Assembly: GCA_016521575.1 (NCBI GenBank)
Contig: JAEKDP010000002.1
Location: forward strand, 658,098 to 722,097
Direction of reading: 5' to 3'
Source of the DNA: Rhodobacteraceae bacterium F11138
GTDB taxonomy: Bacteria > Pseudomonadota > Alphaproteobacteria > Rhodobacterales > Rhodobacteraceae
DNA length: 64,000 bases
Shown here: positions 18,301 through 27,344 of the stretch, piece by piece
How positions within the stretch are numbered: position 1 is the stretch's first letter
Layout of the letters: every line of letters starts with the position of its first letter
Translations under genes and position numbers: made by a program
The notes under the pieces: generated by a model
Database searches by the model: none
Told to the model about the DNA's origin: nothing
The model's input: only the letters and a program-made list of their open reading frames with translations

Positions 18301-20168
18301 TGCCCGTCGCGCCGGAAGATTGGCGACCACAAGGCGTCGATGACCTTGAACCGCGAGTCTGGGACGCTCTTCGAGAGACCGCGCAGAGTGTTTGCGTTAC
18401 CGCCGGTGCCGGAGCGGGCAAGACCGAATTTCTGGCGCAGAAGGCCGCCTATCTCCTGCAGACAGGTCTTTGTCCGGCACCAAAGCGCATCCTTGCGATC
18501 AGTTTCAAACGCGATGCCGCTCAAAACCTTGTCGCGCGGGTTCGCCAGCGCTGCCCTGCGGACCAGGCCCGCAGATTTCACTCGATGACGTTCGATGCAT
18601 TTACGAAGCACATGCTTGATCATTTCCGCCTTGCGATCCCCTATGCCTACCGACCGCCCGCAGACTACAGCATCGCTTTTCCCTCCAGACAGGACATAGA
18701 GGTCTTCCTGCGAAGACACGGCCGTCCGGACGTCAGTGCGGACCGGTTTGAGCGAGCGGTCGCCCGTACACCGCTGCCGCTTGAAGAAACCGTTGAAAAT
18801 CCGCGCGCGAGAGAGCTGCTACGGGCCTACTGGGATGACCAGTATGCCATGCCGGACGGCGCACTTGTTTCTTTTGCGATGATCAACCGCGTCGTTGAGT
18901 ACATGCTTCGCGCGAATCCCAGGATCAAGCGCGCTTTGCGCCTCACATATCCCTTTGTCTTTCTCGATGAATTCCAGGACACAACCTACGCGCAATTTAG
19001 CCTCGTGGATGCTGCGTTCAGCGAAAGCGATGCCGTCTTTACCGCAGTCGGCGACGACAAGCAGAAGATTATGGGTTGGGCGGGCGCAATGGATAACGCG
19101 TTCGACGAATTCACCGCCGACTTCAATGCCGTTCGCCATGCGCTACTCAGGAACTGGAGATCTCACGGGACGCTTGTTGCCATCCAGCATGTCATCGCAC
19201 GGCAGATCGATCCCGATGTCGAGGAGGTTGAGGCGCGCGGCGAGCTCGCGATCGAGGGGGATACGGCGGCCATCTGGCGGTTCGACAGCCGCGAGCAGGA
19301 AGCTGAGCAGATAGCGCGATGGATCAGGAGCGAAGTCGATGATGGCCGCATCGCCCCACACGATGTTGCCATCCTCGTGCGCATGCGGGCAAACAACGTT
19401 GAAGACGAGCTTGCGCCCGCTCTCCGTGCCCACGACCTCGCGCTGCGAAATCTTGCCAGAAATGTTGGCGAAATCGCCATTCAGGATTTGTTAGCCGAGC
19501 CCCTGACCGAAGTTCTCCTCCCGCTCTTGCGGCTGGGTGCAAGCGTCCGCGAGCCCGATGCTTGGAATGCGACGCAGGAACGCCTGCAAACGTTGGCGGG
19601 CATCAGTCCCGAAGATGAGGCCGGGCAAGAGCGCTTGCAGCGCGATATCGGAGAGTTCTCTCGGAACCTTCGACAGACGATGCGTGACGAGCCACCGGAT
19701 CCGGCAGTGGCCGACCGGTTGTTCGCGCAGGCTCTGGACTTCGCCGGGATCGAGCGTCTGCGTCAGACCTACCCCGAATATCGACGCGACGCCGATTTTC
19801 AGCGAGTGCGCAACGGCTTTCAGGTTCTTTTGCGGGAATGCGTCGAGAACGCAGCGGACTGGAGTGGCGTTCTTGATCACTTCGAAGGCAAGGACCAGGT
19901 CCCGCTCATGACAATCCATAAGAGCAAGGGCCTCGAATTCCACACCATGATCTTTTTCGGTCTCGATGCCAAGACATGGTGGAGCCTGTCGCCGGAGCGT
20001 GGCGAAGAGCTAAATTCATTCTTCGTCGCGTTTACTCGAGCGAAGCAGCGGGCGTTCTTCGCTTACTGCTCCGAGCGGGGCAATGCTATCGACTGGCTGG
20101 AACAGCTTCTCCTGCCTGCAGGTGTGGAGCAGATCGACGGAGCCAATATTGTCACTGCCGACAGGTAA
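18300..20168 (+). CDS. UvrD-like helicase, Gabija GajB-like
   Basis: The 622-residue superfamily 1 helicase has Walker A AGAGAGKTEFLAQ (about residue 35), LAISFKRDAAQNL, Walker B YPFVFLDEFQDTTYAQ (about 222), GDDKQKIMGWAGA, TIHKSKGLEFHTMIFFG and FVAFTRAKQ near the end. All core SF1 motifs are therefore present. It is translated from an ATG that shares one base with the nuclease stop, so the two products are made together. In Gabija the helicase senses DNA ends or single strands and activates the nuclease complex. It points away from the IS91 element, toward that element's 3' side. Confidence 0.88.
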   Translation: MPVAPEDWRPQGVDDLEPRVWDALRETAQSVCVTAGAGAGKTEFLAQKAAYLLQTGLCPAPKRILAISFKRDAAQNLVARVRQRCPADQARRFHSMTFDAFTKHMLDHFRLAIPYAYRPPADYSIAFPSRQDIEVFLRRHGRPDVSADRFERAVARTPLPLEETVENPRARELLRAYWDDQYAMPDGALVSFAMINRVVEYMLRANPRIKRALRLTYPFVFLDEFQDTTYAQFSLVDAAFSESDAVFTAVGDDKQKIMGWAGAMDNAFDEFTADFNAVRHALLRNWRSHGTLVAIQHVIARQIDPDVEEVEARGELAIEGDTAAIWRFDSREQEAEQIARWIRSEVDDGRIAPHDVAILVRMRANNVEDELAPALRAHDLALRNLARNVGEIAIQDLLAEPLTEVLLPLLRLGASVREPDAWNATQERLQTLAGISPEDEAGQERLQRDIGEFSRNLRQTMRDEPPDPAVADRLFAQALDFAGIERLRQTYPEYRRDADFQRVRNGFQVLLRECVENAADWSGVLDHFEGKDQVPLMTIHKSKGLEFHTMIFFGLDAKTWWSLSPERGEELNSFFVAFTRAKQRAFFAYCSERGNAIDWLEQLLLPAGVEQIDGANIVTADR

Positions 20169-20602
20169 GGACGGCAGATCCTGGGATCAGTAAGCCGGTT
20201 TCGTATCGGACGTGGTGGAGTGCTTGAAGCGGACGTCAGCTTGGGAGTGGCTGAACGGCGGCTATGGTGAAGGATTTTCGACGCGGGCCGTGGTGCAACA
20301 TTTCCTGGCGGTGCTTCGTCGGCCCGCGTTGGAAATCCTCCCAAGGTGGAAGCCGCGGTGGCCAGGTGCTGTCTATGGGGAAAGTGCGCTGAGGTTTCCA
20401 GCGCCGGTGCAGCGTGGTGTGCGGTTCGAAGGCTGTAGACCGTTCCCAATGGCGCCCTGATCCGCCCAGATGATGCTGTTCGGTCTCGGATGGCGCATTC
20501 CGTCGGCGGCTCGTCGGTGCGGCGCCGCGTAGTGCAAAGCTGAGCCGGGCCGGGCCGACTGCAAGATCCGGAGTGGTGTTCGTGACAGTGACGGGCGTTT
20601 CG
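20169..20602. other. Non-coding stretch at the 3' side of the IS91 transposase
   Basis: No credible gene lies between the helicase stop and the transposase stop. In IS91-type transposons the rolling-circle origin (oriIS) lies just downstream of the transposase gene. That places it in this interval, but I cannot identify the terminal sequence. The DNA is high-GC and free of obvious repeats. Confidence 0.4.
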
Positions 20603-21796
20603 TCATGCGGCCTGCTCCCGAGGTGGGGCGCGCGACATCGGTTTCTGGCCGCGGCGGAAAATTTCGATGATGCGCATCGGGCCGCCGCAGCAAGGGCACG
20701 GCTCGCGCAGGGTGAGCGGCGCTGCCTCGGCGGCGGGCAGAGCATCCCGGACCGGCATGGTCTGGCCAAGCAGGGTTCGGATCCGGTCGATGTTGACCTT
20801 CCGGCTCGCGCTGGCCAGCAGGCCGTAGTGCCGGATGCGGTGGAAGCCGTCGGGGAGGACATGCATCAGGAACCGGCGGATGAACTCCGATGTCGAGAGG
20901 CGCATGACCTTCTGCCTGTTACCGGACTTGATGCGGTAGTCCTTCCATCGAAACGCCACCGTCTCGGCGTCTGCGCTGATCAGGCGATGGTTCGAGATCG
21001 CGACGCGGTGGGTGTAGCGGCTCAGGTAGGCCAGCACCGCCTCGGGGCCGCCGAAGGGCGGTTTGGCGTAGACGATCCATTCGGATCTGCGGAACGGTTT
21101 GAGCCAAGCGGCAAAGGCATCTGCCTGCGCCAATCCTTCGAGACCGCCGTAGAAAGCCAGCTCTCCGGCCCGATGCAGGGCCAGCAGGCCGTCGAGGAAA
21201 AGCCGCCGGAACAGGCGGGACAGCACGCGAACATGCAGGAAGAACCCCCGCTTGCAGGCGACCCATCGGGTGCCATCCAGCGACAGGCCTCCGCCCGGCA
21301 CGATCATGTGGATGTGGGGGTGATGCGTCAGGGCCGATCCCCATGTGTGCAGCACGCTGGTCATGCCGATCCGGGCGCCGAGGCGCTTGGGATCGGCGGC
21401 GATGGTCATGACCGTTTCCGCGGACGCGCGGAACAGCAGGCCGTAGACGGCCTTCTTGTTCCAGAAGGCGATCTGCGCGATCTCGGCTGGCAGGGTGAAG
21501 ACGACGTGGAAATACTCCACAGGCAGAAGGTCCTCGGCGCGGGCTTCCATCCAGTCGCGTGCCGCCGGTCCCTGGCACTTCGGGCAGTGGCGGTTCTTGC
21601 AGGAGTTGTAGGCGATGTGGTGGTGGCCACACTTGGCACAGCCCGCGACATGCCCGCCGAGCGCTTCGGTCCGGCAGGCTTCAATCGCCGACATCACCTT
21701 CAGCTGGGTCAGGCTGACATGCCCCGCATTGGCCTGCCGCCACGCGGGACCATGAGCGCGAAAGATGTCAGCGATCTCCAGCGTTGGCCGGGGCAC
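20603..21796 (-). CDS. IS91-family transposase (HUH, two tyrosines)
   Basis: The 397-residue protein has the IS91 plan: an N-terminal zinc finger (CAKCGHHHIAYNSCKNRHCP then KC, about residues 53-75), the HUH metal site HHPHIHMIVPGG (about 158), the catalytic tyrosine pair in AYLSRYTHRVAISNH (Y-L-S-R-Y), and a C-terminal CPCCGGPM finger. IS91 transposes by rolling-circle replication from oriIS at its 3' side to terIS at its 5' side, without target duplication. The gene starts with GTG 12 bases after the recombinase stop. It looks complete. Confidence 0.93.
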   Translation of the reverse strand: MPRPTLEIADIFRAHGPAWRQANAGHVSLTQLKVMSAIEACRTEALGGHVAGCAKCGHHHIAYNSCKNRHCPKCQGPAARDWMEARAEDLLPVEYFHVVFTLPAEIAQIAFWNKKAVYGLLFRASAETVMTIAADPKRLGARIGMTSVLHTWGSALTHHPHIHMIVPGGGLSLDGTRWVACKRGFFLHVRVLSRLFRRLFLDGLLALHRAGELAFYGGLEGLAQADAFAAWLKPFRRSEWIVYAKPPFGGPEAVLAYLSRYTHRVAISNHRLISADAETVAFRWKDYRIKSGNRQKVMRLSTSEFIRRFLMHVLPDGFHRIRHYGLLASASRKVNIDRIRTLLGQTMPVRDALPAAEAAPLTLREPCPCCGGPMRIIEIFRRGQKPMSRAPPREQAA

Positions 21797-21808
21797 CCCG
21801 GCGCCCCG

Positions 21809-22696
21809 TCACTCCAGACTTCGCTTCACCGTCTGATCCTGCAGCTTGGCCAGCATCTCGTAGGGGCTGACCGTGTCACGGATCGTCTTGGTCGCGACAT
21901 GGGTGTATTGCGCCGTCGTGGTGAGCTTGGCATGGCCGAGGAGGACCTGGATCACCCGCACATCCGTGTTGGCCTCGAGCAGGTGCGTCGCAAAGCTGTG
22001 CCTGAGCGTGTGCAGTGTCGCCGGCTTGCTGATCCCGGCCATGTGCTTGGCTGAGGTGAAAGCCCGGTTCAGCTGCCGAGGCGAGATCGGATTGATCTTC
22101 GGCTTGCCCGGGAACAGCCAGCCCTCGGGACGCGCTTCGCGCCACCAGTCACGAAGCAGGTTCAGCAGGCCCGGAGAGAGCATGACCTTGCGGTCCTTCC
22201 GTCCTTTACCTTGCTCGACATGGATCAGCATGCGGTCGCTGTCGATGTCGCCGATCTTGAGATTGCAGACCTCGGCGGCGCGCAGCCCCGCACCATAGGA
22301 GATGCTGAGCGCGGCCCGATACTTCAGGCCCGGCCCGGGTGCCGCCATCAGGATGTCCGAAACCTCCTCGACGCTGAACACCACAGGCAACTTCCGCGGC
22401 TGGGTGCGGAACTGCATGTAGCGCTTCATGTCCTCGCGCCCGCAGGTCATGCCGAAGAAGAACCGCAGCGCCACGATCCTCACGTTGAACGTGCTGGCCG
22501 TGACCCCGGTGTCGGTCATGTGCAGCTGGTAGGCGCGCAACTCCTCCGGGGTGGCGGTATCAGGTGAATGCCCAAGGAACTGGGCGAAATCCTTGATTGC
22601 CCTGATGTGGGACTTCTGTGCCTTCTCGCCCATCCCCCGGATGCGCATGTCTTCGATCATCCGCGCCCGTAGCGGCGAAATCCTCTCCTCGGTCAT
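21809..22696 (-). CDS. Tyrosine recombinase of the IS91-type element
   Basis: The 295-residue protein has an N-terminal SAM-like core-binding domain (residues 5-90) and a catalytic domain with the R-H-R-H-Y set: ISYGAGLRAAEVCNLKIGDI (Arg), HTLRHSFATHLLEANTD (His-x-x-Arg) and LLGHAKLTTTAQYTHV (His and nucleophile Tyr). Such recombinases accompany IS91 transposases and may resolve transposition intermediates; that role is inferred. It is not likely to be the integrase of the whole conjugative element, because it is directly linked to the transposase gene. Confidence 0.9.
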   Translation of the reverse strand: MTEERISPLRARMIEDMRIRGMGEKAQKSHIRAIKDFAQFLGHSPDTATPEELRAYQLHMTDTGVTASTFNVRIVALRFFFGMTCGREDMKRYMQFRTQPRKLPVVFSVEEVSDILMAAPGPGLKYRAALSISYGAGLRAAEVCNLKIGDIDSDRMLIHVEQGKGRKDRKVMLSPGLLNLLRDWWREARPEGWLFPGKPKINPISPRQLNRAFTSAKHMAGISKPATLHTLRHSFATHLLEANTDVRVIQVLLGHAKLTTTAQYTHVATKTIRDTVSPYEMLAKLQDQTVKRSLE

Positions 22697-22713
22697 GGGA
22701 ACCTCCTGTCTGT

Positions 22714-22733
22714 CGATTGAGAGGCCTCAATCG
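22714..22733. repeat. Hairpin upstream of the IS91 recombinase gene
   Basis: CGATTGAG and CTCAATCG enclose an AGGC loop, an exact 8-bp stem, just upstream of the recombinase ribosome binding site. Terminal hairpins mark terIS in IS91-like elements, so this may be the upstream end of the transposon. Confidence 0.5.
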
Positions 22734-22783
22734 TCAGGCAGGTGCCCGCATTCCCAAATGCACAGGGTGGCGATCAGCCCCGA

Positions 22784-22800
22784 GCGCCCGTCACGGGCGC
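22784..22800. repeat. GC-rich hairpin between IS91 and copG
   Basis: GCGCCCG and CGGGCGC enclose TCA. It lies between the IS91 recombinase and the 3' end of copG. It may be a terminator for the copG transcript or an alternative transposon end; no T-run follows. Confidence 0.4.
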
Positions 22801-22899
22801 CATTGCCGCGCGAGCGGCTTCGTCCAAGGGCCGATCAACCCGGACATGATGATCACGGCTACAGTTCCCACGTCTGCGGCTGAGGCAGGTGACATCTTT

Positions 22900-23331
22900 T
22901 CAACCACCTGTGCCTCCTTCCACATCCTCTGAGACCTCCTGCCTCAGCTTCGGCCCCTGGGCCAGGCGCCGACCGAGAGCCAAGACGAATGCCTCGTAGC
23001 GCTCCCCAGCCTTTGCCCGCGTCGCCTTGGCCGCGGGTTCCGGCAGAGCCGGCGTCGTCGCAAGCCAGAAACGGATGAACACGGCCAGGGTTTCGACGGA
23101 GATCCCGACATCGCGTTCCAGCCGGGTGATCCGCCTGTCGATCTGATCCAGCCGCCGGACCAGAACCGCCTCGCGGCGCTCTGCGTCATCCGGGGAGAGG
23201 AAGGATGCGATCGCGGCCTCGGCCACCATCGATTGGGATCGGTCGCGCCGGGCGGCAAACTCCGCCAGCATCTGCATGACCTCGGGATCGAGGTAGACCG
23301 AGATCTTCGTCTTCTTGCGGCTTGAGGTCAT
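22900..23331 (-). CDS. CopG-type ribbon-helix-helix protein of the tra operon
   Basis: The 143-residue protein starts MTSSRKKTKISVYLDPEVMQ, a ribbon-helix-helix DNA-binding fold (residues 7-50), followed by a predicted coiled helix (DAERREAVLVRRLDQIDRRI) and the conserved block FIRFWLATTPALPEP. Proteins like this lie between traG and trbB in related conjugative elements and may be relaxosome or regulatory partners. The ATG at 23331 follows the traG stop by 2 bases and uses the traG-embedded GGAGC site. Its normal downstream neighbour trbB is 7 kb away because of the insert. Confidence 0.85.
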   Translation of the reverse strand: MTSSRKKTKISVYLDPEVMQMLAEFAARRDRSQSMVAEAAIASFLSPDDAERREAVLVRRLDQIDRRITRLERDVGISVETLAVFIRFWLATTPALPEPAAKATRAKAGERYEAFVLALGRRLAQGPKLRQEVSEDVEGGTGG

Positions 23332-23333
23332 TA

Positions 23334-25319
23334 TCAAAGCTCCATCCCGTCGTCGGGATTGAGGGAGACCTGGCGCGCGACACCGCGCATCTGGTGCATG
23401 ATGCGGCGATTGCGGATGGCGCCATCCTCTTCATCCTCGGGTGGGTCGAATTCAAACTCGTTCTCGATGGGGGTCTGCCTGTCGACCGGCTGGGGATGCG
23501 CCAGCTCCGGCTGAAGACGGCGCTCCGACGCTGTCGGGTCCTCATCCTCCGATCCCGTCTCGGATACTGGCTCCAACTCGTCGTTCTGCGTTGGGACGGC
23601 CAGACTGCTCCAGTCATCCTTCCCGGTCGCGCCTACATCCCCCAAATCGGGTGGCGGCAAGACCCGCTCGGCAAACCGCGTATCTTCGTAGTACCGTGCT
23701 TTCGTCGCCCGGATCGGCGGTGTGCCAGCGACCATGACGATCTCATCGGTTGGCGGCAGCTGCATGATTTCTCCGGGCGTGAGCAAGGCCCGCGCAGTTT
23801 CCGACCGGGACACCATGAGATGGCTGAGCCAGGGCGCCAGACGGTGCCCGGCATAGTTCTTCATCGCCTTCATCTCGGTGGCGGTACCGAGAGCATCAGA
23901 AACTCGCTTGGCCGTGCGCTCATCATTGGTCGCGAAGCTCACCCGGACATGGCAATTGTCGAGGATCGAGTTGTTCGGGCCGTAAGCCTTCTCGATCTGG
24001 TTCAGCGACTGGGCGATGAGGAAGCTCTTCAACCCGTAGCCCGCCATGAAGGCCAGCGCGCTCTCGAAGAAATCCAACCGGCCAAGCGCCGGGAATTCAT
24101 CAAGCATCAGAAGCAGCCGATGACGATCATCCTTGCGCTGCAGATCCTCGGTCAGGCGTCGACCGACCTGGTTGAGGATCAAACGGATAAGCGGCTTAGT
24201 GCGATTGATGTCCGAAGGTGGCACAACCAGGTAGAGCGTGACAGGCTGGGTGCCCCCGACAATGTCGCCGATCCGCCAGTCGCAGCGGCGCGTGACCTGG
24301 GCGACGACAGGGTCGCGATAGAGCCCAAGGAATGACATCGCCGTCGAAAGCACACCGGAGCGTTCATTCTCGGACTTGTTGAGCAACTCGCGGGCGGCAC
24401 TGGCGACCACGGGATGCGGTCCCACCTCGCCCAGATGCGGCGTCCGCATCATGGCGCGCAGCGTCGACTCTACGGGACGCCGCGGGTCGGACAGGAAGTT
24501 GGCGACACCGGCCAGCGTCTTGTCCTTCTCGGCATAGAGGACGTGCAAGATCGCCCCAACGAGCAGGCTGTGGCTGGTCTTCTCCCAGTGGTTCCGCCGC
24601 TCCAGGCTCCCCTCGGGGTCGACGAGAATATCTGCGATGTTCTGGACATCGCGAACCTCCCACTCACCACGGCGCACTTCCAGCAGGGGGTTGTAGGCCG
24701 AAGAGTTCGGATTGGTCGGATCGAAGAGGAGGACCCGACCGTGCCGGGCGCGGAATCCGGCGGTCAGCTGCCAGTTCTCACCCTTGATGTCATGAACGAT
24801 GGCCGAGCCGGGCCAGGTGAGAAGAGAGGGTACGACGAGCCCTACCCCCTTGCCGGATCGCGTCGGGGCGAAGCAGAGCACATGCTCCGGCCCATCATGG
24901 CGCAAATATTCCCGCTCATAGCGACCCAGGACCACGCCATCCGGGTCGAGAAGTCCGGCCGCCTTCACCTCGCCCTTCTCGGCCCATCGGGCTGATCCAT
25001 AGGTCGCAACGTTGCGGGCCTCGCGGGCACGCCAGACCGACATGGCGATGGCCACGCCGATAGCGATGAAGCCCCCCGAGGCAGCGATGATCCCGCCAGT
25101 CGCAAAGACCGGTGGCGCGTAGGCCTCGTAGAAGTACCACCACCAGAAGATGGCCGGTGGATAGTAGACGGGCGTCCCGAACAGCACGAACCAGGGCGGG
25201 CCCAGCTGCGCCTGATAGCCGAGGCTCGCGGCCACGTATTGCGTTGCGCCCCAGGTAGTCGCCAGAATGATGAGGAAGACGATAGAGATCTGTCCCCAGA
25301 GGATCTTGGTCGCGGACAT
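23334..25319 (-). CDS. traG: TraG, VirD4-like coupling protein
   Basis: The 661-residue protein begins with two membrane helices (ISIVFLIILATTWGATQYVA and a second near residue 75) and has Walker A CFAPTRSGKGVGLVVP (about 147), Walker B LLLMLDEFPALGRL (about 405) and the helicase-like SFLIAQSLNQIEKAYG. It links the relaxosome to the Trb channel and pumps DNA into it. I chose 25319 (MSATKILWGQ) because AAAGGAG lies 6 bases upstream. It follows the relaxase gene by 27 bases. Confidence 0.96.
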   Translation of the reverse strand: MSATKILWGQISIVFLIILATTWGATQYVAASLGYQAQLGPPWFVLFGTPVYYPPAIFWWWYFYEAYAPPVFATGGIIAASGGFIAIGVAIAMSVWRAREARNVATYGSARWAEKGEVKAAGLLDPDGVVLGRYEREYLRHDGPEHVLCFAPTRSGKGVGLVVPSLLTWPGSAIVHDIKGENWQLTAGFRARHGRVLLFDPTNPNSSAYNPLLEVRRGEWEVRDVQNIADILVDPEGSLERRNHWEKTSHSLLVGAILHVLYAEKDKTLAGVANFLSDPRRPVESTLRAMMRTPHLGEVGPHPVVASAARELLNKSENERSGVLSTAMSFLGLYRDPVVAQVTRRCDWRIGDIVGGTQPVTLYLVVPPSDINRTKPLIRLILNQVGRRLTEDLQRKDDRHRLLLMLDEFPALGRLDFFESALAFMAGYGLKSFLIAQSLNQIEKAYGPNNSILDNCHVRVSFATNDERTAKRVSDALGTATEMKAMKNYAGHRLAPWLSHLMVSRSETARALLTPGEIMQLPPTDEIVMVAGTPPIRATKARYYEDTRFAERVLPPPDLGDVGATGKDDWSSLAVPTQNDELEPVSETGSEDEDPTASERRLQPELAHPQPVDRQTPIENEFEFDPPEDEEDGAIRNRRIMHQMRGVARQVSLNPDDGMEL

Positions 25320-25346
25320 GACTGTCGCTCCTTTCCGGTGTTTCAA

Positions 25347-27101
25347 TCAGAAGCCGATGCCGCGCTTGCGGCCGAAGTCCCAGTCCACCCCGCCGTCCCC
25401 GCGTGCGACGCCGGAGACATCCCGGCCGAGGTGCTTTTCGAGGGAGGGCGACCAGGGCACGAGCTGGAAGCCGAGCGCGCCGTCGGCGCCATAGCCCTCG
25501 ATCATCGCGAAGCGCCCCGAAGCCAGCGCGAGACGCTGGCGATAGAGGCCGCTGACGTAGTCGCCCGCCCCCGTCTTGCTGAACGGCAACCCGGTTTCCC
25601 CTGAGAGCCGCTCGCCAACCGCCTGCAGCTCCCGGTCGCGCAAGGTTCCAAGCAGGCGCCGGGCAAAGACCACTCTGCCGCCCCTCTGCTCGGCCAGCCC
25701 CTCCGAGGTCAAATGATCGGCCCGGGCTTCCAGAGCCTGCCGGACCTCGGCACCGAAGCCCTGGTCCGACAGGGCGAGCGGGTCGCGCGCGATGGCCTGC
25801 CGGTCGAGCCAGGTGGCCCCGGACACGGTCACCTGCGCAGCGAGGTCCAGGTCGGACCGGACCGCCAGCGCGACACGACGCTGGCCGCGCGCATCGTCAT
25901 AGGTGCGGAGCTCCACGATCGAGCCCGGAGCGCTGTCGCCGGCGGCGTCGAGATGAGGCAATCGGATATGGTGGCTCCGGCCATCGACACCATCGACGAT
26001 GGCATAGGCCGTCCCCTTCAACTCGTCATCGAGGCCCCGCTGGACCAGACGACCGATGACGGGAACATCGAGGCTCTCCGCGGCAAGGACGTAACTCGAG
26101 GACCCGCGCTCAATCCCCCGTTCCGTCAGAGCCCGATGCATCCGCTTGATGATGTCGCCACGCTCCCCCATCTCCCGCAGGACTGCCTCTGCATCATCCC
26201 TGATGTGCCATAGCGACTGTCCGATCTGGTCGGCGACACCGAGCACTTCCAGCCGGCGCAGACGCCCGACCTTCAGTGTGTGAAACGCATCCGGCTGCCG
26301 ATCCGCATCCGGCGCCATGTCGAGGATGCGGGAACGCCCGGCATCCCGCAGCAACTGTCGATCGAGCTGCGTCCAGCGCTCGGCCCGGATCTGACGTTCA
26401 AGCGTCCGGCGGATGTCGAGATCGCTGCGCGGGCCCAGTTCCTGGGTGATGAGATCCCGTGCCCTGTCCCGCATGCCCTCCTTGATGTAGTCCCGCGAGA
26501 TCACGAGATCCTGGCCGTCGTCGCGCGTACCCCGAACGATCAGATGGACATGCGGATGGGCGGTGTTCCAGTGATCGACGCCGACCCAATCAAGGGACGT
26601 GCCGAGATCCTGTTCCATCCGCCCGACGATATCGCGGGTGAAGGATTGCAGGTCGGACATGTCCGGCGCGTCGTCGGGTGAGACGATGAAACGGAAATGA
26701 TGACGGTCATCGCGACACCGCTCCGCAAAGGCCCGACCATCGGCATCCTCCGTTTCCGGCCCGAAGAGCCTGGCCTTCTCCCCGTCGCGGGTCACGCCGT
26801 CCCGGCGCAGGTAATCGAGGTGGGCCCCGAGAGGCGCGGACGTCCCGCTGTGCCGCACCACACGCGCCTTGACCACCGCGCCGCGTGTGCGGGCGGTAAT
26901 GAGGCGGTTGGCCTGAATGCTGGCGCGCTGACCGCGCCCGAAGCGGGACCGATTGCCAGGGGTGACGCGCCCCGCTCGCGAGACCCCACCCCCGGCCTTT
27001 TTTGCCGCAGCCAGGGCCTGTGCGATGAAGGGCCGTGCCTGCTGCGCCCGTGTCGAGCGGATACGTCCCGGACGGATGCGGAACTCGCGATCATCGGGCA
27101 T
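25347..27101 (-). CDS. VirD2-like relaxase with DUF3363 (RlxS type)
   Basis: The 584-residue protein should nick oriT and stay attached to the transferred strand. It carries the metal-binding HUH motif in HWNTAHPHVHLIVRGTRDDG (about residues 173-192), RHHFRFIVSPDDA upstream of it, and a C-terminal DUF3363 region. The likely catalytic tyrosine is in the N-terminal part (GAHLDYLRRDG). The ATG at 27101 (MPDDREFRIRPGR) is preferred; an upstream TTG at 27128 is possible. The gene is the first of the relaxase-traG-copG series and lies next to the candidate oriT at 27.1-27.25 kb. Confidence 0.92.
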   Translation of the reverse strand: MPDDREFRIRPGRIRSTRAQQARPFIAQALAAAKKAGGGVSRAGRVTPGNRSRFGRGQRASIQANRLITARTRGAVVKARVVRHSGTSAPLGAHLDYLRRDGVTRDGEKARLFGPETEDADGRAFAERCRDDRHHFRFIVSPDDAPDMSDLQSFTRDIVGRMEQDLGTSLDWVGVDHWNTAHPHVHLIVRGTRDDGQDLVISRDYIKEGMRDRARDLITQELGPRSDLDIRRTLERQIRAERWTQLDRQLLRDAGRSRILDMAPDADRQPDAFHTLKVGRLRRLEVLGVADQIGQSLWHIRDDAEAVLREMGERGDIIKRMHRALTERGIERGSSSYVLAAESLDVPVIGRLVQRGLDDELKGTAYAIVDGVDGRSHHIRLPHLDAAGDSAPGSIVELRTYDDARGQRRVALAVRSDLDLAAQVTVSGATWLDRQAIARDPLALSDQGFGAEVRQALEARADHLTSEGLAEQRGGRVVFARRLLGTLRDRELQAVGERLSGETGLPFSKTGAGDYVSGLYRQRLALASGRFAMIEGYGADGALGFQLVPWSPSLEKHLGRDVSGVARGDGGVDWDFGRKRGIGF

Positions 27102-27111
27102 GGGAGGCCCC

Positions 27112-27243
27112 CACACAGTGCGAAACAACGCAAAAGATCAGAGTGTTAGGCACATTTCGCACGCTGCGCGCACGCGCCACACGGTGCGGAACGCAGCAAA
27201 AACATGAACAAAAACAACCGCCCAACCGCCGCGCACCGTGCGC
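27112..27243. repeat. Candidate oriT / relaxosome binding region
   Basis: Upstream of the relaxase gene two 24-base direct repeats occur at 27112-27135 and 27178-27201. They match at 19 of 24 positions, with the shared core CACAC-x-GTGCG-x-AAC and GCAAAA. They are 66 bases apart, about six helical turns. GTGCGAAA (27118-27125) is mirrored by TTTCGCAC (27155-27162), and GCGCAC-C-GTGCGC at 27231-27243 is a perfect palindrome. The stretch between them is A-rich (27196-27216). Clustered direct and inverted repeats beside the relaxase gene are the hallmark of an oriT; the nick site itself is not identified. Confidence 0.55.
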
Positions 27244-27344
27244 CCTTTTATCCTGCCATCCTTCGGTCGTGGTGCCTCCCGCCACCCCTCGCGCCCTCCA
27301 AAACACGCCAGAGCACGACGGAATGCGAAGTGTCGTCGCGCGGG

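Larger units (their letters stand above)
20603..22733 (-). mobile_element. IS91-type transposon with tyrosine recombinase
   Basis: A tyrosine recombinase gene followed by an HUH transposase gene is the two-gene form of IS91 elements common in alphaproteobacteria. I set the upstream limit at the hairpin ending at 22733 (CGATTGAG / CTCAATCG). The downstream limit is only the transposase stop, because the true end could not be recognised. The element sits between copG and the Gabija-like pair. Confidence 0.7.

Noticed and set aside
21809-22696. Tyrosine recombinase as the integrase of the whole conjugative element
   Set aside because: It is directly coupled to an IS91 transposase gene, the normal arrangement inside that transposon, and there is no adjacent attachment site or tRNA.
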